Shown here in pieces: positions 33,017 to 44,934 of a stretch of 64,000 nucleotides of DNA. The stretch lies in contig QYRS01000010.1 in assembly GCA_006503535.1 (NCBI GenBank), forward strand, positions 2,232,001 to 2,296,000. The letters run 5' to 3'. Made by a program: the position numbers and the translations under genes. Below the pieces are notes generated by a model. It worked only from the letters and a program-made list of their open reading frames with translations, was not told the origin of the DNA and searched no databases. This DNA comes from Arthrinium phaeospermum (lineage: Eukaryota > Ascomycota > Sordariomycetes > Amphisphaeriales > Apiosporaceae). How positions within the stretch are numbered: position 1 is the stretch's first letter; each line of letters opens with the position of its first letter.

Positions 33017-33857
33017 GGTGACGTTGGTGGTGGATGGTATCTGCGCAATGTCTGCTTGCAACGATAGATCGCGTTTGATAACGAATGCAATTCTTTGCGT
33101 GTGCACTCGCGCGTAAGTGGTGTGCGGCTATGTTTGGTCAACCGGATGGTCACTTTCCCACCTAAGACTTGGAGAGGAAAGATAACTGCAAGGCTTGGAA
33201 GGAGTTACTGACCTGTATCTGCATACAAGTTATGAATGTTAAGCTGCTAAGCTTCTGTTGTTGTTGTTGTTGATGGTGTTGTCTTCTGGCAAAGGTATGA
33301 GCAGTTAGGTCTGATTGTTTGAAAGTGTCTTGGACAGCAATCATGCAGGCAAGTGCAATTTATATGTACAGCTTAAATTGCCTACCAACTTTACGAAAAC
33401 ACCATCAGGGCACTTTTTTCTACCTGTCAGTTCTGACGTGTTGACTCATTGTCTTTAATCTAGAATGTTTGCTGCAAGAAAAGACTTTTATCCCAAATTG
33501 TCTTAATCTAAAACCGAAGGTTGTTTACAATGAAGATGCACGCATGATATGTAGTACAAACGCGGTTGCTAATAGCTCCGGGGCGGGCATGCAAGAATCC
33601 GCTTGTCACCTGCAGTTCTGATCATAACAAGTTAGATTTGGTTACGGTGGTGAGGCAAGCTGTTTAAAGCACCTTGGCGAATGGTCTAATGAGCATCAAG
33701 TAGACAAGCAACCAGAAGCTCAAGTGTCACACTGGATGATAACAATTCAAGCTTTCAAATAGCAAACTTCTTGCTCTACCCATAAAACATGGCCATGGCT
33801 GGGTAATAGTCATACGCTCAAGTAAACACGCCGTCGTCAAATCATACTCTTGCCGCT
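33017..33857. other. Intergenic SET/ECH
   Basis: Includes the SET promoter and a GTTGTTGTTGTTG tract at 33257-33270. No ORF of note. Confidence 0.55.
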
Positions 33858-35058
33858 CTAGCGGTGCTCGAAGTTCGGCTTCCTCTTCTCCAGGAATGCA
33901 CGCTGGCCCTCGTGGCAGTCATACACGTCGAATGTGGAGTAGTACAGCGCCTTCTCGTGCACCATACCCTGCTCCAGAGTCGTTGACTCCGCTGTATTGT
34001 GATAATCTTGTCAGCTCTCTTCACATCTCGTGGGTGTTCTTGACTACAAGAAGATGGTTCCGACTTACCAGTAAGAACTGCTTGCTTTGCGATCTGCGCC
34101 ACCGGGCCGGACAGGGATGCAATCTTGGTGGCCAGCTTCAGGGACTCCTCCAGGACTTGCTCCTTGGGGAAGGTGCGGGTCACCATCCCCAGGCGCTCGA
34201 ACTCAGCTCCGGAGGCAGGCTCACCGGTGAGGATGAACTCCATTGCCTAAAGTACGGAGGATTGTTGGTTAGTTTACGGGACCGACATGCTGACCGAAGA
34301 AACGTGTAACGTGGAGTATCTTCTCACCTTGTGCTTCCCCAGGGCCCGGGCAAGACGCTGGGTGCCACCAGCACCAGGGATGGTACCGATCTTCATCTCT
34401 GGCAGACCAAACAGGGCGTCCTCAGCCGCATAGATCATGTCGCACTGGATAATCATGCGTCAGCCGGCGAACCTAGTAGATAGGGGAGGGGTGTGCCATG
34501 TGGTTGGTATTTTTACTTACAGCCAAGGATATCTCGCAACCTCCTCCGAGCTATTAATAGGAAATCCCGAGTCAGTACTGCCACTCTCCCCTGTCGGCTC
34601 ACTCGCCGAACCATGAAGCGAGCGTAGGATCGGGGCGTCTTACCGCAGCTCCCACCACGGCAGCAATGGTAGGCTTCGAGAAGCCCGCGAAGGCGTCTGT
34701 GAGATCCTTGAGGAAGGCCCTCCGGTATGCCGACGCCGTGGTAATGGCAACCAGCTCTTTGATATCCATGCCAGCTGTCGTAAACCCACCAATTAGCTGG
34801 CGCACTTTGGTAAAGGAGCATCGCGAGGGCAGGTCGTTACTACTTACCACAGAAGGGGCCTTCGGGCAGGCCGGCGATGACTACGGCGCGCACCTCAGGC
34901 ATGCGGTCCAGCTCTCGCAGCGCCACCACGATGGCGTCTATCATGGCCTGGCTGAAGGCATTGCGCTTGGCCGGTCGGTCGAGCTGGAGGATGGCGACAC
35001 CCTGGTCATTGGCCGAAACCTTGACGTCGTCGGTGGTTATTTTGGTGATTGGTTGCAT
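33858..35058 (-). CDS. Enoyl-CoA hydratase/isomerase
   Basis: Six exons: 35058-34848, 34774-34644, 34550-34521 (30-nt microexon), 34444-34328, 34246-34069, 33991-33858; 266 aa, every phase agrees. Crotonase fold: oxyanion-hole segment [10 protein letters not shown] across the exon 1/2 border, [11 protein letters not shown] spanning the microexon (first catalytic Glu), and [18 protein letters not shown] (second Glu). The C-terminus [15 protein letters not shown] is typical. Hydrates trans-2-enoyl-CoA in fatty-acid or amino-acid oxidation. No PTS1 at the C-terminus and no strong mitochondrial leader, so location is open. The microexon encodes [10 protein letters not shown] and is needed for catalysis, a good check of the model. 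Confidence 0.92.
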
Positions 35059-38000
35059 CGTGGCTGTGTGGTGTTGTTCTTGATGCGTGAGGATGAGTGA
35101 TGCTGTCAGTGTCCGAGCCTGGTATGCAGTTCGGTATTGATATGCGCAGTGGTGGATCGGGGAATTGATTTGATGGATTCGAAGTCCAAGGCTAATTAAA
35201 CACAGCGACAGCAGAGGGAAACGGGATCGACCCTTGTTTATCGCTGTGTTTACTACTGGTCTTCCCCCCTCCCCTTCATAGGTACATGTACCCACCACAT
35301 ATCCACCCACCACGAACGCATTTGCTACACCAGTATTGTATGCAAGCCGCTGTTTAGGAGGCGCATTAGAAGCGCCGTTAATTGCTTTTCGGACGCGAGG
35401 GCCATGTGATGTCAGCCATGTTGCATGAACCGGCCGAAAGCTCGGTTGAATATTCCACTCATGCCCTGTCTCGACTCTGCACACACCCCTCAAACCCCCC
35501 TCTCCCCCTCGTGCATGTTGTACTGACTCGCAAAAGTGTCAAAGGGGTGGCTACATTGATGCAATGGACGTGAACAAAAGGGAAGGTGCCTTCCTCTCTG
35601 GTTAGTACAACCATCCTTGTTGGGAAGGACCCTGGCGCGCCCCATTGGTAATCGTACGCTTGCCGCTGATTCATCAATTCGATCGGTCGCTTTTCTGTTT
35701 CCTGCACGTTGTTCCCTCTACCCAAACTCGACGAAAACAGAAACAATAATAGAATAATTGAGTTTGGAATTGTTTATTTCTTTGATAGATTCTTCATGCC
35801 GTGTTCCGACAGTATCTCAGGTATTTGTTTGGGATGCGTGAGTCTCGCGAATTGTTCATGTTTGGTGGTCGGCCTGTGTACGCGACGAACAGAATGGTAG
35901 GTTACTCCCAACGCCTCGTGGGTAAAGATCCAGTTGCAAACGTGGCCGCAATCATACCAGTTGTAGCCCAAAGATGTGCATTCTCTTCGCGGGCATGAGA
36001 AGATGAGATGCACGCCGCGTGGCACATGCAGCGTACTCCTCACGACTAACGATTTCTGCAACGGCTTCTCTCTCGATGTCTTCCTTCAGCCGAATTAAGC
36101 ACCTGTCCGAACAAAAGCAGCTCCTTTTAGCTGCTGGCTCATGCAGAGCTGCAGAGCTGCTGCAGGCTAGGCTGGAGTCGTGCTAGCGAACAGCGCCAAT
36201 TCGCTCTAAACCTGAGCAAATCGGCGTTTAAGTTGGGGTACCCTGGCCTTGGTGCTAAATACGGCGTGCAAGCCAGGTTGGCCAGGCAAGATGAGCCTCG
36301 TCCCAAATCGCTGAATTAGGTTCATCGGCCGAGTGAAGTCGTGCCTGCGTATTTCAATCGATGCTTGGCGGCTTTGGCGCGCCCCGTCTTTGGCCTCCAC
36401 GTCAAACGTTCGGACCTTATCCGCCAATCAAGTGCCCCCATTTCAGGTCCTGCTGTCGCCTGAACCAGAAATCACCGTCGCTCGAGATGGACTGTGACAT
36501 CCCCGAACCCCTGCGCCGGACCCTGGGAAAACTGACCGCAACCCTGTTTGCCTGCGCCAGAACCTGCGCCTGGGCGAACCAGCCAAATGCCAAACTCTGT
36601 CACATGCATTGAGCCCCCGATTTTCTTCCAGCTTGAACCCTAGCTAGCTCGTTGTTTCTTGAAACGACGTTGCTCCTTCCTGAGCCGTCTGGCTCCACGC
36701 GAAAACCTCTCTCAACCGCGGCCGAGTCGAGACTTCAGGACAGAACAGCTGTGCGACCTAGGCAACTCCCTGCCAATGGGCCTTTTTTCGTTTCAAACAG
36801 CCAGACCTATGCTGCAGGGCGAACAAACACGAATGTCGATCTTTTCCAAGAAGACGCTCAAATTCTTGTCCCTCGGCTATTGGGCTACGACGAATGAGCC
36901 TGCATTGACTGGAAAGATTGTCTAAGGAGAAATAATTACCGGACTGGCCTGCCCAGCTTGGGATGGCACAGACACTCCTCGGGCCCCAACAGCCGAGATG
37001 GTGATAGATATCTTCACCTCAAAATGTAAGCAAGTGGCAAGCTTCCCTCCAACACAGGTATGAAGTATTGATAGGGAACACTGCTCTCTCCTCTCAGCAC
37101 GCCGAACGCATCGATTAGCCTTGTCCACTCCTAGGGCATGACGAGGTTGCGGTTGGCGGTTTGATGTTCTGGCCGGGGATCGAGTCTTCAAGTGCCGAAC
37201 ACGCCACGCTTTCAGCCTCCATCTTACGACACGACGTCACGCTAAGACGCTGATGGAGAGGCTATGACAAGCGCCTTGGCCCGAGGAATTGCTCCAAGGT
37301 CAATAAGCGAGGCGCCTGCATCCCAGAACCGGGTGTCGCTAGAAGCAAAGGGTGTGCATAGGTGTGCAGACGTTCCAGTGGACGTCCAAAACCGATCCGT
37401 CGGTGGGGCATCCAGCACCATATAGCTTCAGATATAGGACCAGCGTCCCCACCGAGCCCTAGTCCACATTCTGTCGAGTTTCTACCGCTAGACAGCCTAG
37501 TTCTGGGGCGTTCCATAACTACCAAGACGGCAGATCTATACGAGTTCCTGCCTAGACTGACGTCGGGACCGTTCCTTCGGCGTGGGGCACGGCGGGTAAG
37601 GAGGCGGGGCTATGAAACTGGTACGATGACTTAGGACAACCCCTTCGTGGAGTAAGCACTGCTTACTCCTTTTAGATTCGTACGATTCCCCAAGTCCCGG
37701 GCCCCGAGGTCTGGATTTTACTGGAGATCTTTTTCTGTTTGGGCGGATCTGTCAGATTTGTCCGACGTGTGCTTGGTTTTCCAAGATGGCCCAATTACCG
37801 GCAATGCAACATGTGAAATCCACGTGCAATCTCAGACACCGTATTCTATTCTTGTCGGGGCTTTTTGCCTAAAGAGGTAGTCTGGGTATAGGGTAAGACA
37901 CGATAATACAAGACATACCTGCTGGAATCACTTTGGAGAGGGGAAGAGGGGGCCCAAGAAGAGCCTGCTGCCGGTCATCGACCGGCGCATCTCGATTAGA

Positions 38001-39070
38001 TGCACATGCCACGATAGTTGGTGGTTAGTCAACGGGTTCTAAGCTGGCAGCCAAGGCCGTTACCCCGGTATGAAACAAGGAGCCCCAGTCGCGATGAAGC
38101 GCTGAGACGGGTGGAATTATACAATTACGGTAGAGAAATCTAGGCCAAGCCCCCAGATGGTCAAAAACAACTGACAGAATTGACAGGACCACAGCACGGT
38201 GGGAGTCCGTCCGTGTGCCGTGTGTCCCAGGCACAGCACAGGGCAAGGCGCCAAGAAAGAAGGGCCCCCACCCATGCAGGGACGGCGGCATCGTCGCCTG
38301 TGTTGTCGCACCAATACCAGCTCAACCGTCGTCGCCCTCTGCGCCGACCCCCTGCCCTTACGCCCCTTCGCCCCTGGTCGCCCTCGACTCCACGCCCTCG
38401 TTTTTGGCGATGCCTGCAGGCAAAAAGAAAAGAGGCGTAACTGAAAGAAGGAACGAGGGAGACGTTTGTTTCAATCTCCGACCCTGTCGTCTCCCTGTCC
38501 CTGGAAGGAAGGGCGGCGATGGTGATGATGATGATGATGGCTTGCCCGATTCGGCCGTAGGCCGTGGACTGGACTTTGCTTGTCATCGGGGCAACCAAGC
38601 TCCATTCCAACCCACGGGCAAGCACGTCGAAAATTTCGCCGTCTTGGTGTCTCACCGGGAAGGATTGGGATTTGCGACATGGAATCTCCCGCACCATGAC
38701 CCGGGAGTTTAAAATGGACCAGGGTTCCTCTTCATTTCCTAGCTCACGGGGATCTCCTTGTTCTCGTGGGTCTGCCCGTTCTTCCACTGCCACTAGCCCG
38801 TCACAGTAACACCGTCACTACCATCGGAACGCATATACCATCGGTTCTACGATCTCGCTAACGGTCACAAAAAGGCTGCATTACTCGCGGCTCTTCTTAC
38901 CCTCCTCTCCTCCTCCTTCTCTTTCTTCTCTAGGTGTGTCGGTTGTTGAGAGCTTATATCCTTCTTTTCTGCTTCTTGCTTCTTCTTCTCGCAGCCATTT
39001 GCGACGTACTGCGTTCGAAGTCGTCTCTCTTCTTTTATTCTTATTCACAGACCTCTTCGTCGCAGTAATA
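35059..39070. other. 4 kb gene-poor region upstream of the tmpB-type gene
   Basis: Only overlapping short ORFs in several frames. 38161-38793 (minus) is the longest, but it has no domain and mixed composition. A long promoter or 5' UTR for the gene at 39071 is possible; a T/C-rich stretch lies at 38895-39060 just before its ATG. Confidence 0.55.
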
Positions 39071-42000
39071 ATGGCGTTCCATTCACTAGAGAAGCTGTCC
39101 CCGGGGGACCAGCATCTATTCAGCCAGTATGGACGCGGGCCGTCCATCCCCCTTCAGCACCGGACGGTGACGGCGGCGTTCGAGTCCATCGCGGGCACGT
39201 ATCCCTATGCCAAGGCCGTCCGGGAGTGCTTCGGCCAGGAGAGGACGCTCACATACGCCGAGCTCGACTGGCGGTCAAATATGGTGGCCAACCACCTGAT
39301 CACAAACTACAACCTGCAGCCGAAGCAGCGCGTCGTCTGCGTCTACTCGCGCTCGCTCGAGATGACCATCTTCATCATGGGCGTGCTCAAGACGGGCTGC
39401 CAGTACGTGCCCATCGACGGCTCCGTCATGGTCGAGGAGAGCCTGCAGCACGTCATCCGCGACTCGGACGCCCCCATCATCCTGTGCCTTTCCAGCTTCG
39501 AGGAGAAGGTGGAGCGCAGCATGCCGCTCGACTCGAACGCCACCATTGTTGCCATCGACGCGCTGGACCCTCTCTGGCGCCGCGGCGACACTCGCAACCC
39601 CGAGATCCCCGTCGGTCCCTACGATGGTGCATACGCCATCTACACCTCCGGGACGACCGGCGCGCCCAAGGGTGTAGATGTGACCCACGAGGGCACCTGC
39701 AACACCCTCCTCAACGAGCCCGGCAAGCTCGGCATCACAGTCGGCACCAATGTGTCGTCCGTCCTCATGCTCGGTTTCGATATGTGTACGTGCACTCTCC
39801 CCTGAACTATAGGGAAAAGAACCCCACCCTTGCTGACAGTCTGTTCGTTTTTTCCACCCGCAGGCGCCTGGGAGATTCTAGGAACCCTAATGAACGGCGG
39901 CTGTCTCAATCTGCGCGGGTCGAGCGGCCGCGGCGGCGACAAGGACGTGTGGGCCTCGTGTCTCAGCAAGTCGGACGTGGTGATTGCCACACCGAGCGCG
40001 GCCCAGAAGTACCTGCCGCGGCACGAGGAGTTCCCCAACATCAAGACGATTGCCGTGGGCGGCGAGCCGTGCCCCTTGACACTGGCGCAGGAGTGGGCCC
40101 CCCACGTGCGGTTCCTCAACGTCTGCGGCCCCACCGAGATATCGATCCTGAACACGGCACACACGCATAAGCTCGGCGCTAAGCTGTCGATCGGCCGGCC
40201 CAACCCCAACACTAACGTCTATATATTGGACGAAAAGGAATGCCCCGTCAAGATCGGGGAGCCTGGCCTCATGTGGGTGGGCGGCCTGGGTGTCACCAAG
40301 GGCTACCTCAACCTGCCCGAGCTGACGGCCCAGCGCTATCGCCCGGACAAGTTCACCAGGGACGGCCGCATGATGTTCAACACGGGCGACCTGTGCCGCT
40401 GGCTCGACAACGGCGAGATCGAGCCCCTTGGCCGCAAGGACGACCAGGTCAAGATCAACGGCGTCCGCATCGAGCTCGACGGCGTTTCCGCCTCGGTCGA
40501 GTCCTTCCGCAACGTCGCCAAGGCCTGCGCACTGAAGATCGGTGAGAAGCTCTGGGCGTTTTACTCGTGCCACGGCCACGTCGACGAGGAGGAGCTCAAG
40601 CTGCACCTCGCCAACCTACTCGCCCACTACTCGCGCCCCTCGCGCCTGGTCCGCCTGGACGACATGCCCATGACCCCCGGTGGTAAAATCGACAAGAAGG
40701 CCCTGCGCGCCATGGAGGAGCCCCTCAAGGCCCAGGACCAAGCTGCCATGCCCCCGACGCCCCCAGAGACGCCACCCACTGCGTATGTTCCTAACAATAA
40801 CACCACCAACCAGTTCGAGGATGCCGCCCCCCGCTACCACCAGGATGCTAATAACCAGATGATCAGCCTCAGCAACCTGGAGAAGGGCCTGGTTCCCGTC
40901 CGGACCAAGAGCAACGCCACGAGCGTCAAGAGCTACGACGACCTCGAGGTCGAGAAGGCCGCCATCGAGCTGCCCCAGAAGAACGGCTTCCACGGTGGAC
41001 GCTATGTGCGCCACAAGCTCTTCAACGCCTACCGCAAGCTGTTCCTCTTCATCTTCATGATCAACCTCTTCGTCTTCATCGGTCTGGCCGCCGGCGCCAA
41101 GGCGGGCCTGCCCCTGGATGGTATTGCCAACGCCGTCGCCGCCAACCTGCTGATCGCCATCGTTATCCGCAACGAGTACGGCATCAACTTCGTCTTCTGG
41201 CTGGCGACGCGCGTGCCCAAGTCCGCCCCGCTCTGGATCCGCCGTCACTTTGCCCGCTGCTATCATCTCGGTGGTCTGCATTCGGGCGCCGCCATCTGCG
41301 CGACGGGCTGGTGGGTCATCTTTGCGGTGCAGTCGACCATCTACTTTGTGCGCAAGGACGAGTTCAACCACGTCAACGTGCCGACCGTGGTGCTGACCTT
41401 CCTGATCCTGGCCATCCTGCTGGGCATGCTCGTCATGGCGTACCCGCGCGTGCGCATGACGATGCACGACCAGTTCGAGTGGATGCACCGCTTCGGCGGC
41501 TGGACGGCCCTGGCGCTCGTCTGGGCGCACATCGCCGTCACCAACGCCTCCGTCTCGCCCGAGAAGCCGCTCGTCAACAACCCGGCCATCTGGATGGTGG
41601 CCGTCATCTCCTACACCATCGTCCTGCCCTGGGTCCAGCTCCGCAAGGTCAACGTCCGGCCCGAGCCCCTGAGCAAGCACGCCATCCGCCTGCACTTCGA
41701 CTACTGCACCCCCAAGCCCGGCAAGGGCATCCGCCTCACCACCAAGCCCCTGCGCGAGTGGCACGGGTTCGCCACCATCCCCATCCCGGGCAAGGCCGGC
41801 TTCAGCGTCGTCGTGTCGCGCGCCGGCGACTGGACGGGCCAGATGATCGACAACCCCCCCACCCACCTCTGGACGCGCACCACGCCCGCCTCGGGCGTCT
41901 TCCGCATGCTGCCCCTGTTCCGCAAGGTGGTGCTCGTGGCCACGGGCTCGGGCATCGGGCCCTGCCTGCCCGTCATCCTGGCGCGCGAGGTGCCCGTGCG

Positions 42001-42262
42001 CGTCTTCTGGTCCACGCCCAACCCCGAGACCACCTACGGCCGCGAGATCATCGAGGGCGTGTTGGCGACCGACCCCGACGCCGTCATCTGGAATACCCGC
42101 AAGCAGGGCCGGCCCGACATGGCCGTCGAGGCCTACCGGCTGTACAAGGAGAGCGGCGCCGAGGCGGTGGCCATCATTTCCAACGCCAAGGTGACGTCGA
42201 AACTGGTCTACGACCTCGAGGCGCGCGGGGTGCCGGCTTTCGGGCCCATCTTCGACTCTTGA
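39071..42262 (+). CDS. tmpB: TmpB-type fusion: NRPS-like adenylation domain plus membrane oxidoreductase
   Basis: Two exons: 39071-39785 and 39864-42262; 1037 aa. Residues 30-520 form an adenylate-forming domain: YTSGTTGAPKG (191-201), CGPTE near 326-330, NTGDL (411-415), GRKDDQVKINGVRIE (428-442) and the A10 lysine in TPGGKIDKKAL (Lys513). No carrier-protein serine motif follows. A linker (520-620) leads to about six hydrophobic spans (630-830), then a cytosolic flavin/NAD(P)H-type module with VLVATGSGIGP at 928-938. This arrangement is that of Aspergillus nidulans TmpB, a plasma-membrane enzyme thought to make a conidiation signal. An in-frame upstream extension exists, but MAFHSLEKLSPGDQ is preferred. 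Substrate unknown. Confidence 0.9.
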
Positions 42263-42661
42263 TCAATCAAAACGAGACATACTTTTCTTTTTTACTCTTT
42301 ACAAAATTCTCCGGGGTTTCACACCTCGCAAAGTTAATACCTTAACTTTTATTTCTTCATTGTACAATAGTTTTTATGTTGGGTCTTCATGAGGTGGTCG
42401 GGTCTCATGGGAAAATGTGGCCTGAAACGTCGGCGGTCGCTGGTTTTGGGGCGGCACTTTTTAGCGTGGCGCAGTGTGTGTGTATTTTATTTTTATTTTT
42501 AGCTAGGCAGTGCTTGGGTCACGTGGTTTTAAGTACAACCACGTCGGCCGACGCCAGGCAGCATCAGCTAGAGATTAGATGTTTGCCGAACCAACGCTCC
42601 TTCATATAGCTCTTTCAAAAAGAATTCAATCAAATTCAAATCAAATCAAACAGCTCTCAAG

Positions 42662-43825
42662 ATGGACCAAGGTGACGAGAAGAGAAACCCGCATCCCTTG
42701 GACGCCCAAGAAGAGGAAGATGAACACCACGCTGATGCGCCTGGGCTGCCGTCGTACCAGGAGGCCACCTCGGAGCTGCGACAGCCCCCACCAGCTTACC
42801 TGGCTCCGGACAGCACCCACACGCCCGGCGCGAACAACAACTCCACCACCACCTTCCTAGACGAGAAGCGTGGAGCTCACCATGACGCGCCCACTTCATC
42901 GTCATCGTCGAGTCAATCAGAAGCGCTAAAGTACATCATCACCGTCCAAAACGCCGCCCTCCAGCAACAAAAGCGGATCCTCATCCAACCCGCCCCCGGC
43001 CCCGGCGACCCCAACGATGTCCGGTGGGAGGCGAACTACACCTCCAAGTACGCCGCCACGATGCTGCGGAGGGGCGGGGGCGGGCCCGAGCCGTCGTCGT
43101 CCTGGAACGTGGCCCAGCTCAAGTACCCCGAGTTCATCTGGCCCGGTTGGTGCGGCGTCGACATCACGTTCCTGCTGAACGCGGTCGTCGGCTCGTCCCG
43201 CGTGGCGCCGGGCAAGAAGTTTATGCATTGTACGGGGGTCATGACGACCAAGTACGCGGTGGATTTGCCGGTGATGCGGGGGCGGCGGTGTGTGTGGCAG
43301 AAGACGCATCGGGGACTCGAAGAGGGAGGCGGTCAGGGGGTGGGAGGAGACGAGAAGCAGCGGCTGCAGCGGTATTACTCGGCCTTGGAAAAGGGCGGCG
43401 GCGACGGTGGTAACCAAGCAGCCGCAACAGCAACGACCACCACCACCCCTCAAAATCCGCCGGCATCGTCAACGTCATCGCCCCATGGTTCGGCGGCAGG
43501 CGCAGCCCTGGACCTCAGCGCCATCTTCTCGAATGACTGGACCCCGTTCACGCCGCTGTACCTCGTCGACGCCGAGAGCGAAAGCCGCGTCCTGGCGCGG
43601 TACACGCGGTCGGCGCCGTGGGCCGGCGAGCGGGGGATCCTGGAGGTGTTCCCCCACAGCCGGGACGCCGAGTCTCAATACATCGGGGCGTCCGTGTTCG
43701 TCGAGGGGGTCGTGGTTGCGTGCGCGGCCATGGTGGGGATGCAGGACCGGCTGGGGCTGGTGTCGTCGCTGGTCGAGGCGGGGGCGGAGGGGTACTATGC
43801 TGGGAAGGGGAAGGGGAGGGCTTGA
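42662..43825 (+). CDS. Orphan with PY motifs, possibly tubby-C-like fold
   Basis: Single exon, 387 aa. The N-terminal 85 residues are disordered with LPSYQEA and PPPAY, the latter a PPxY-type ligand for WW-domain ubiquitin ligases. A presumed globular part follows: ALKYIITVQNA, RWEANYTSKYAATML, RRCVWQKTHRG, then after an Ala/Thr/Ser-rich spacer PLYLVDAESESRVLARYTRS, ILEVFPH and FVEGVVVACAAMVGMQDR. The pattern of W-x-K, L-x-D-x-x-x-x-x-x-V and a hydrophobic C-terminal strand/helix recalls tubby-C-like (LURP-one/DUF6593-like) proteins. I cannot confirm this by eye. It lies about 400 bp downstream of the tmpB-type gene on the same strand. Confidence 0.72.
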   Translation: MDQGDEKRNPHPLDAQEEEDEHHADAPGLPSYQEATSELRQPPPAYLAPDSTHTPGANNNSTTTFLDEKRGAHHDAPTSSSSSSQSEALKYIITVQNAALQQQKRILIQPAPGPGDPNDVRWEANYTSKYAATMLRRGGGGPEPSSSWNVAQLKYPEFIWPGWCGVDITFLLNAVVGSSRVAPGKKFMHCTGVMTTKYAVDLPVMRGRRCVWQKTHRGLEEGGGQGVGGDEKQRLQRYYSALEKGGGDGGNQAAATATTTTTPQNPPASSTSSPHGSAAGAALDLSAIFSNDWTPFTPLYLVDAESESRVLARYTRSAPWAGERGILEVFPHSRDAESQYIGASVFVEGVVVACAAMVGMQDRLGLVSSLVEAGAEGYYAGKGKGRA

Positions 43826-44016
43826 GGGGTGAGGGGTGATGGGTTGCTACGGGTTATACGGGAGTTATGAGATTGGGGGGAAGGGAGTTATAATAGACGT
43901 GTATCATGGTCATTGTGGCCTTCCGAAGTCATCTTGCTCGCGAGGTTTCGGACATTCCGGTCGTGCTCCCCGGCCGTTAGAGTGGCCTTTGCAAGGGCGA
44001 CGAGCCATATTACGTG
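43826..44016. other. Short intergenic
   Basis: No gene or repeat seen. 3' flank of the gene ending at 43825. Confidence 0.5.
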
Positions 44017-44403
44017 TCATGTTCTTGTAAGAGCGGAAATGCCGTCTATTCCTGCTTGCAAGAGTTGACCCTCTGTACTAAGATATGAGCTTTCCTCTCT
44101 AGGTGATACATCTAGTTGATCGATCTCGGAGACACCACCAACGTTAGGTGGCGGTGCCGGTGGATCGAACAGCACGGCTCCTCCACCTGCTGGTGGCGGT
44201 GCCGGTGGCGGATCCAGCGCAGCTCCTCCTCCTGCCAACTCCACGGCCACAGCTATTTCTATTACCGCCACCAGACCCCCCCTGGAGGCAGCGGCGGTGC
44301 CGACGGCTCGAACACCACGGTTCCTCCGTGGTGCCGGTGGTGTTGGCGGTGGAAGCAGTGCTCCCCCTCCCCTTGTTGTCGTGGCAACTTCCTGGTGGGC
44401 CAT
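44017..44403 (-). CDS. Pro/Gly/Ala-rich ORF, second copy of a low-complexity family
   Basis: 128 codons starting MAHQEVATTTRGGGA. The middle is Ala/Gly/Val- and Pro-rich (PPPTPPAPRR, ELAGGGAALDPPPAPPP), then NVGGVSEIDQLDVSPREESS and a non-repetitive tail ending ALTRT. Its start and its Pro-rich module recur near the SET gene at 29542 and 28645. The ATG follows GCTCAAG in all three occurrences of this start motif (29343, 29549 and 44410 on the minus strand). Expression unknown; could be a relic. Confidence 0.35.
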   Translation of the reverse strand: MAHQEVATTTRGGGALLPPPTPPAPRRNRGVRAVGTAAASRGGLVAVIEIAVAVELAGGGAALDPPPAPPPAGGGAVLFDPPAPPPNVGGVSEIDQLDVSPREESSYLSTEGQLLQAGIDGISALTRT

Positions 44404-44449
44404 CTTGAGCGACATCCCTTCTCCATTGGCCGTACATGTCTCGAGCTTA

Positions 44450-44600
44450 ACACCAGCACAACATAACACCACAATACAACACCACAACACAACACCACAA
44501 CATAACACCACAATACAACACCACATCTATACATTACCATCGAATCGATCACTACAATCGCCGTCGATCACTACAATCGCCGTCGATCACCACATTCAAA
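44450..44600 (+). repeat. ACAACACC minisatellite and GATCGATTCGAT block
   Basis: Runs of (A)ACAACACCAC units followed by ATCGAATCGATCACTAC and two copies of ATCGCCGTCGATCAC. Matches 29600-29735 in reverse orientation. Confidence 0.75.
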
Positions 44601-44810
44601 TCGTTACCCTCGAAAACAGAGCCTCGACGGCCACCTTCTCAACGTCGAGCGTTGTATTAGTCGCCACGTCATTCCATAGCATTCTCGCCCATCTCGCCCG
44701 GCTCGCCTGGTTCGCCCCCCGTTCCCGAGGACACCCTGGATGGCATGGTGGACGAAGCTGTTACTTCGACCGAGGCAGCTGGTTTTGAGCGTTGCTTTCA
44801 GCACATAGAC

Positions 44811-44930
44811 GCATTCGCTTCCGAGGGCCTGCGGACCCTGGTCTTTACTTATCGCTACATGGACGAGGCAGCATTCGCTTCCGAAGACCTGAGGACTCTG
44901 CTACTTTGTTATCTCTATATGGACAAGGCT
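44811..44930 (+). repeat. 60-bp direct tandem duplication
   Basis: 44811-44870 and 44871-44930 are two copies of a 60-bp unit starting GCATTCGCTTCCGA. In one frame they encode AFASEGLRTLVFTYRYMDEA and AFASEDLRTLLLCYLYMDKA, so the copies diverged mostly without breaking the frame. Confidence 0.8.
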
Positions 44931-44934
44931 GACT

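Noticed and set aside
38161..38793. 210-codon minus-strand ORF upstream of the tmpB-type gene
   Set aside because: Mixed composition, overlapping ORFs in other frames and no domain; more likely leader or promoter DNA.
40616..41866. 416-codon antisense ORF over the tmpB-type gene
   Set aside because: High-GC antisense shadow; sense frame has full domain motifs.
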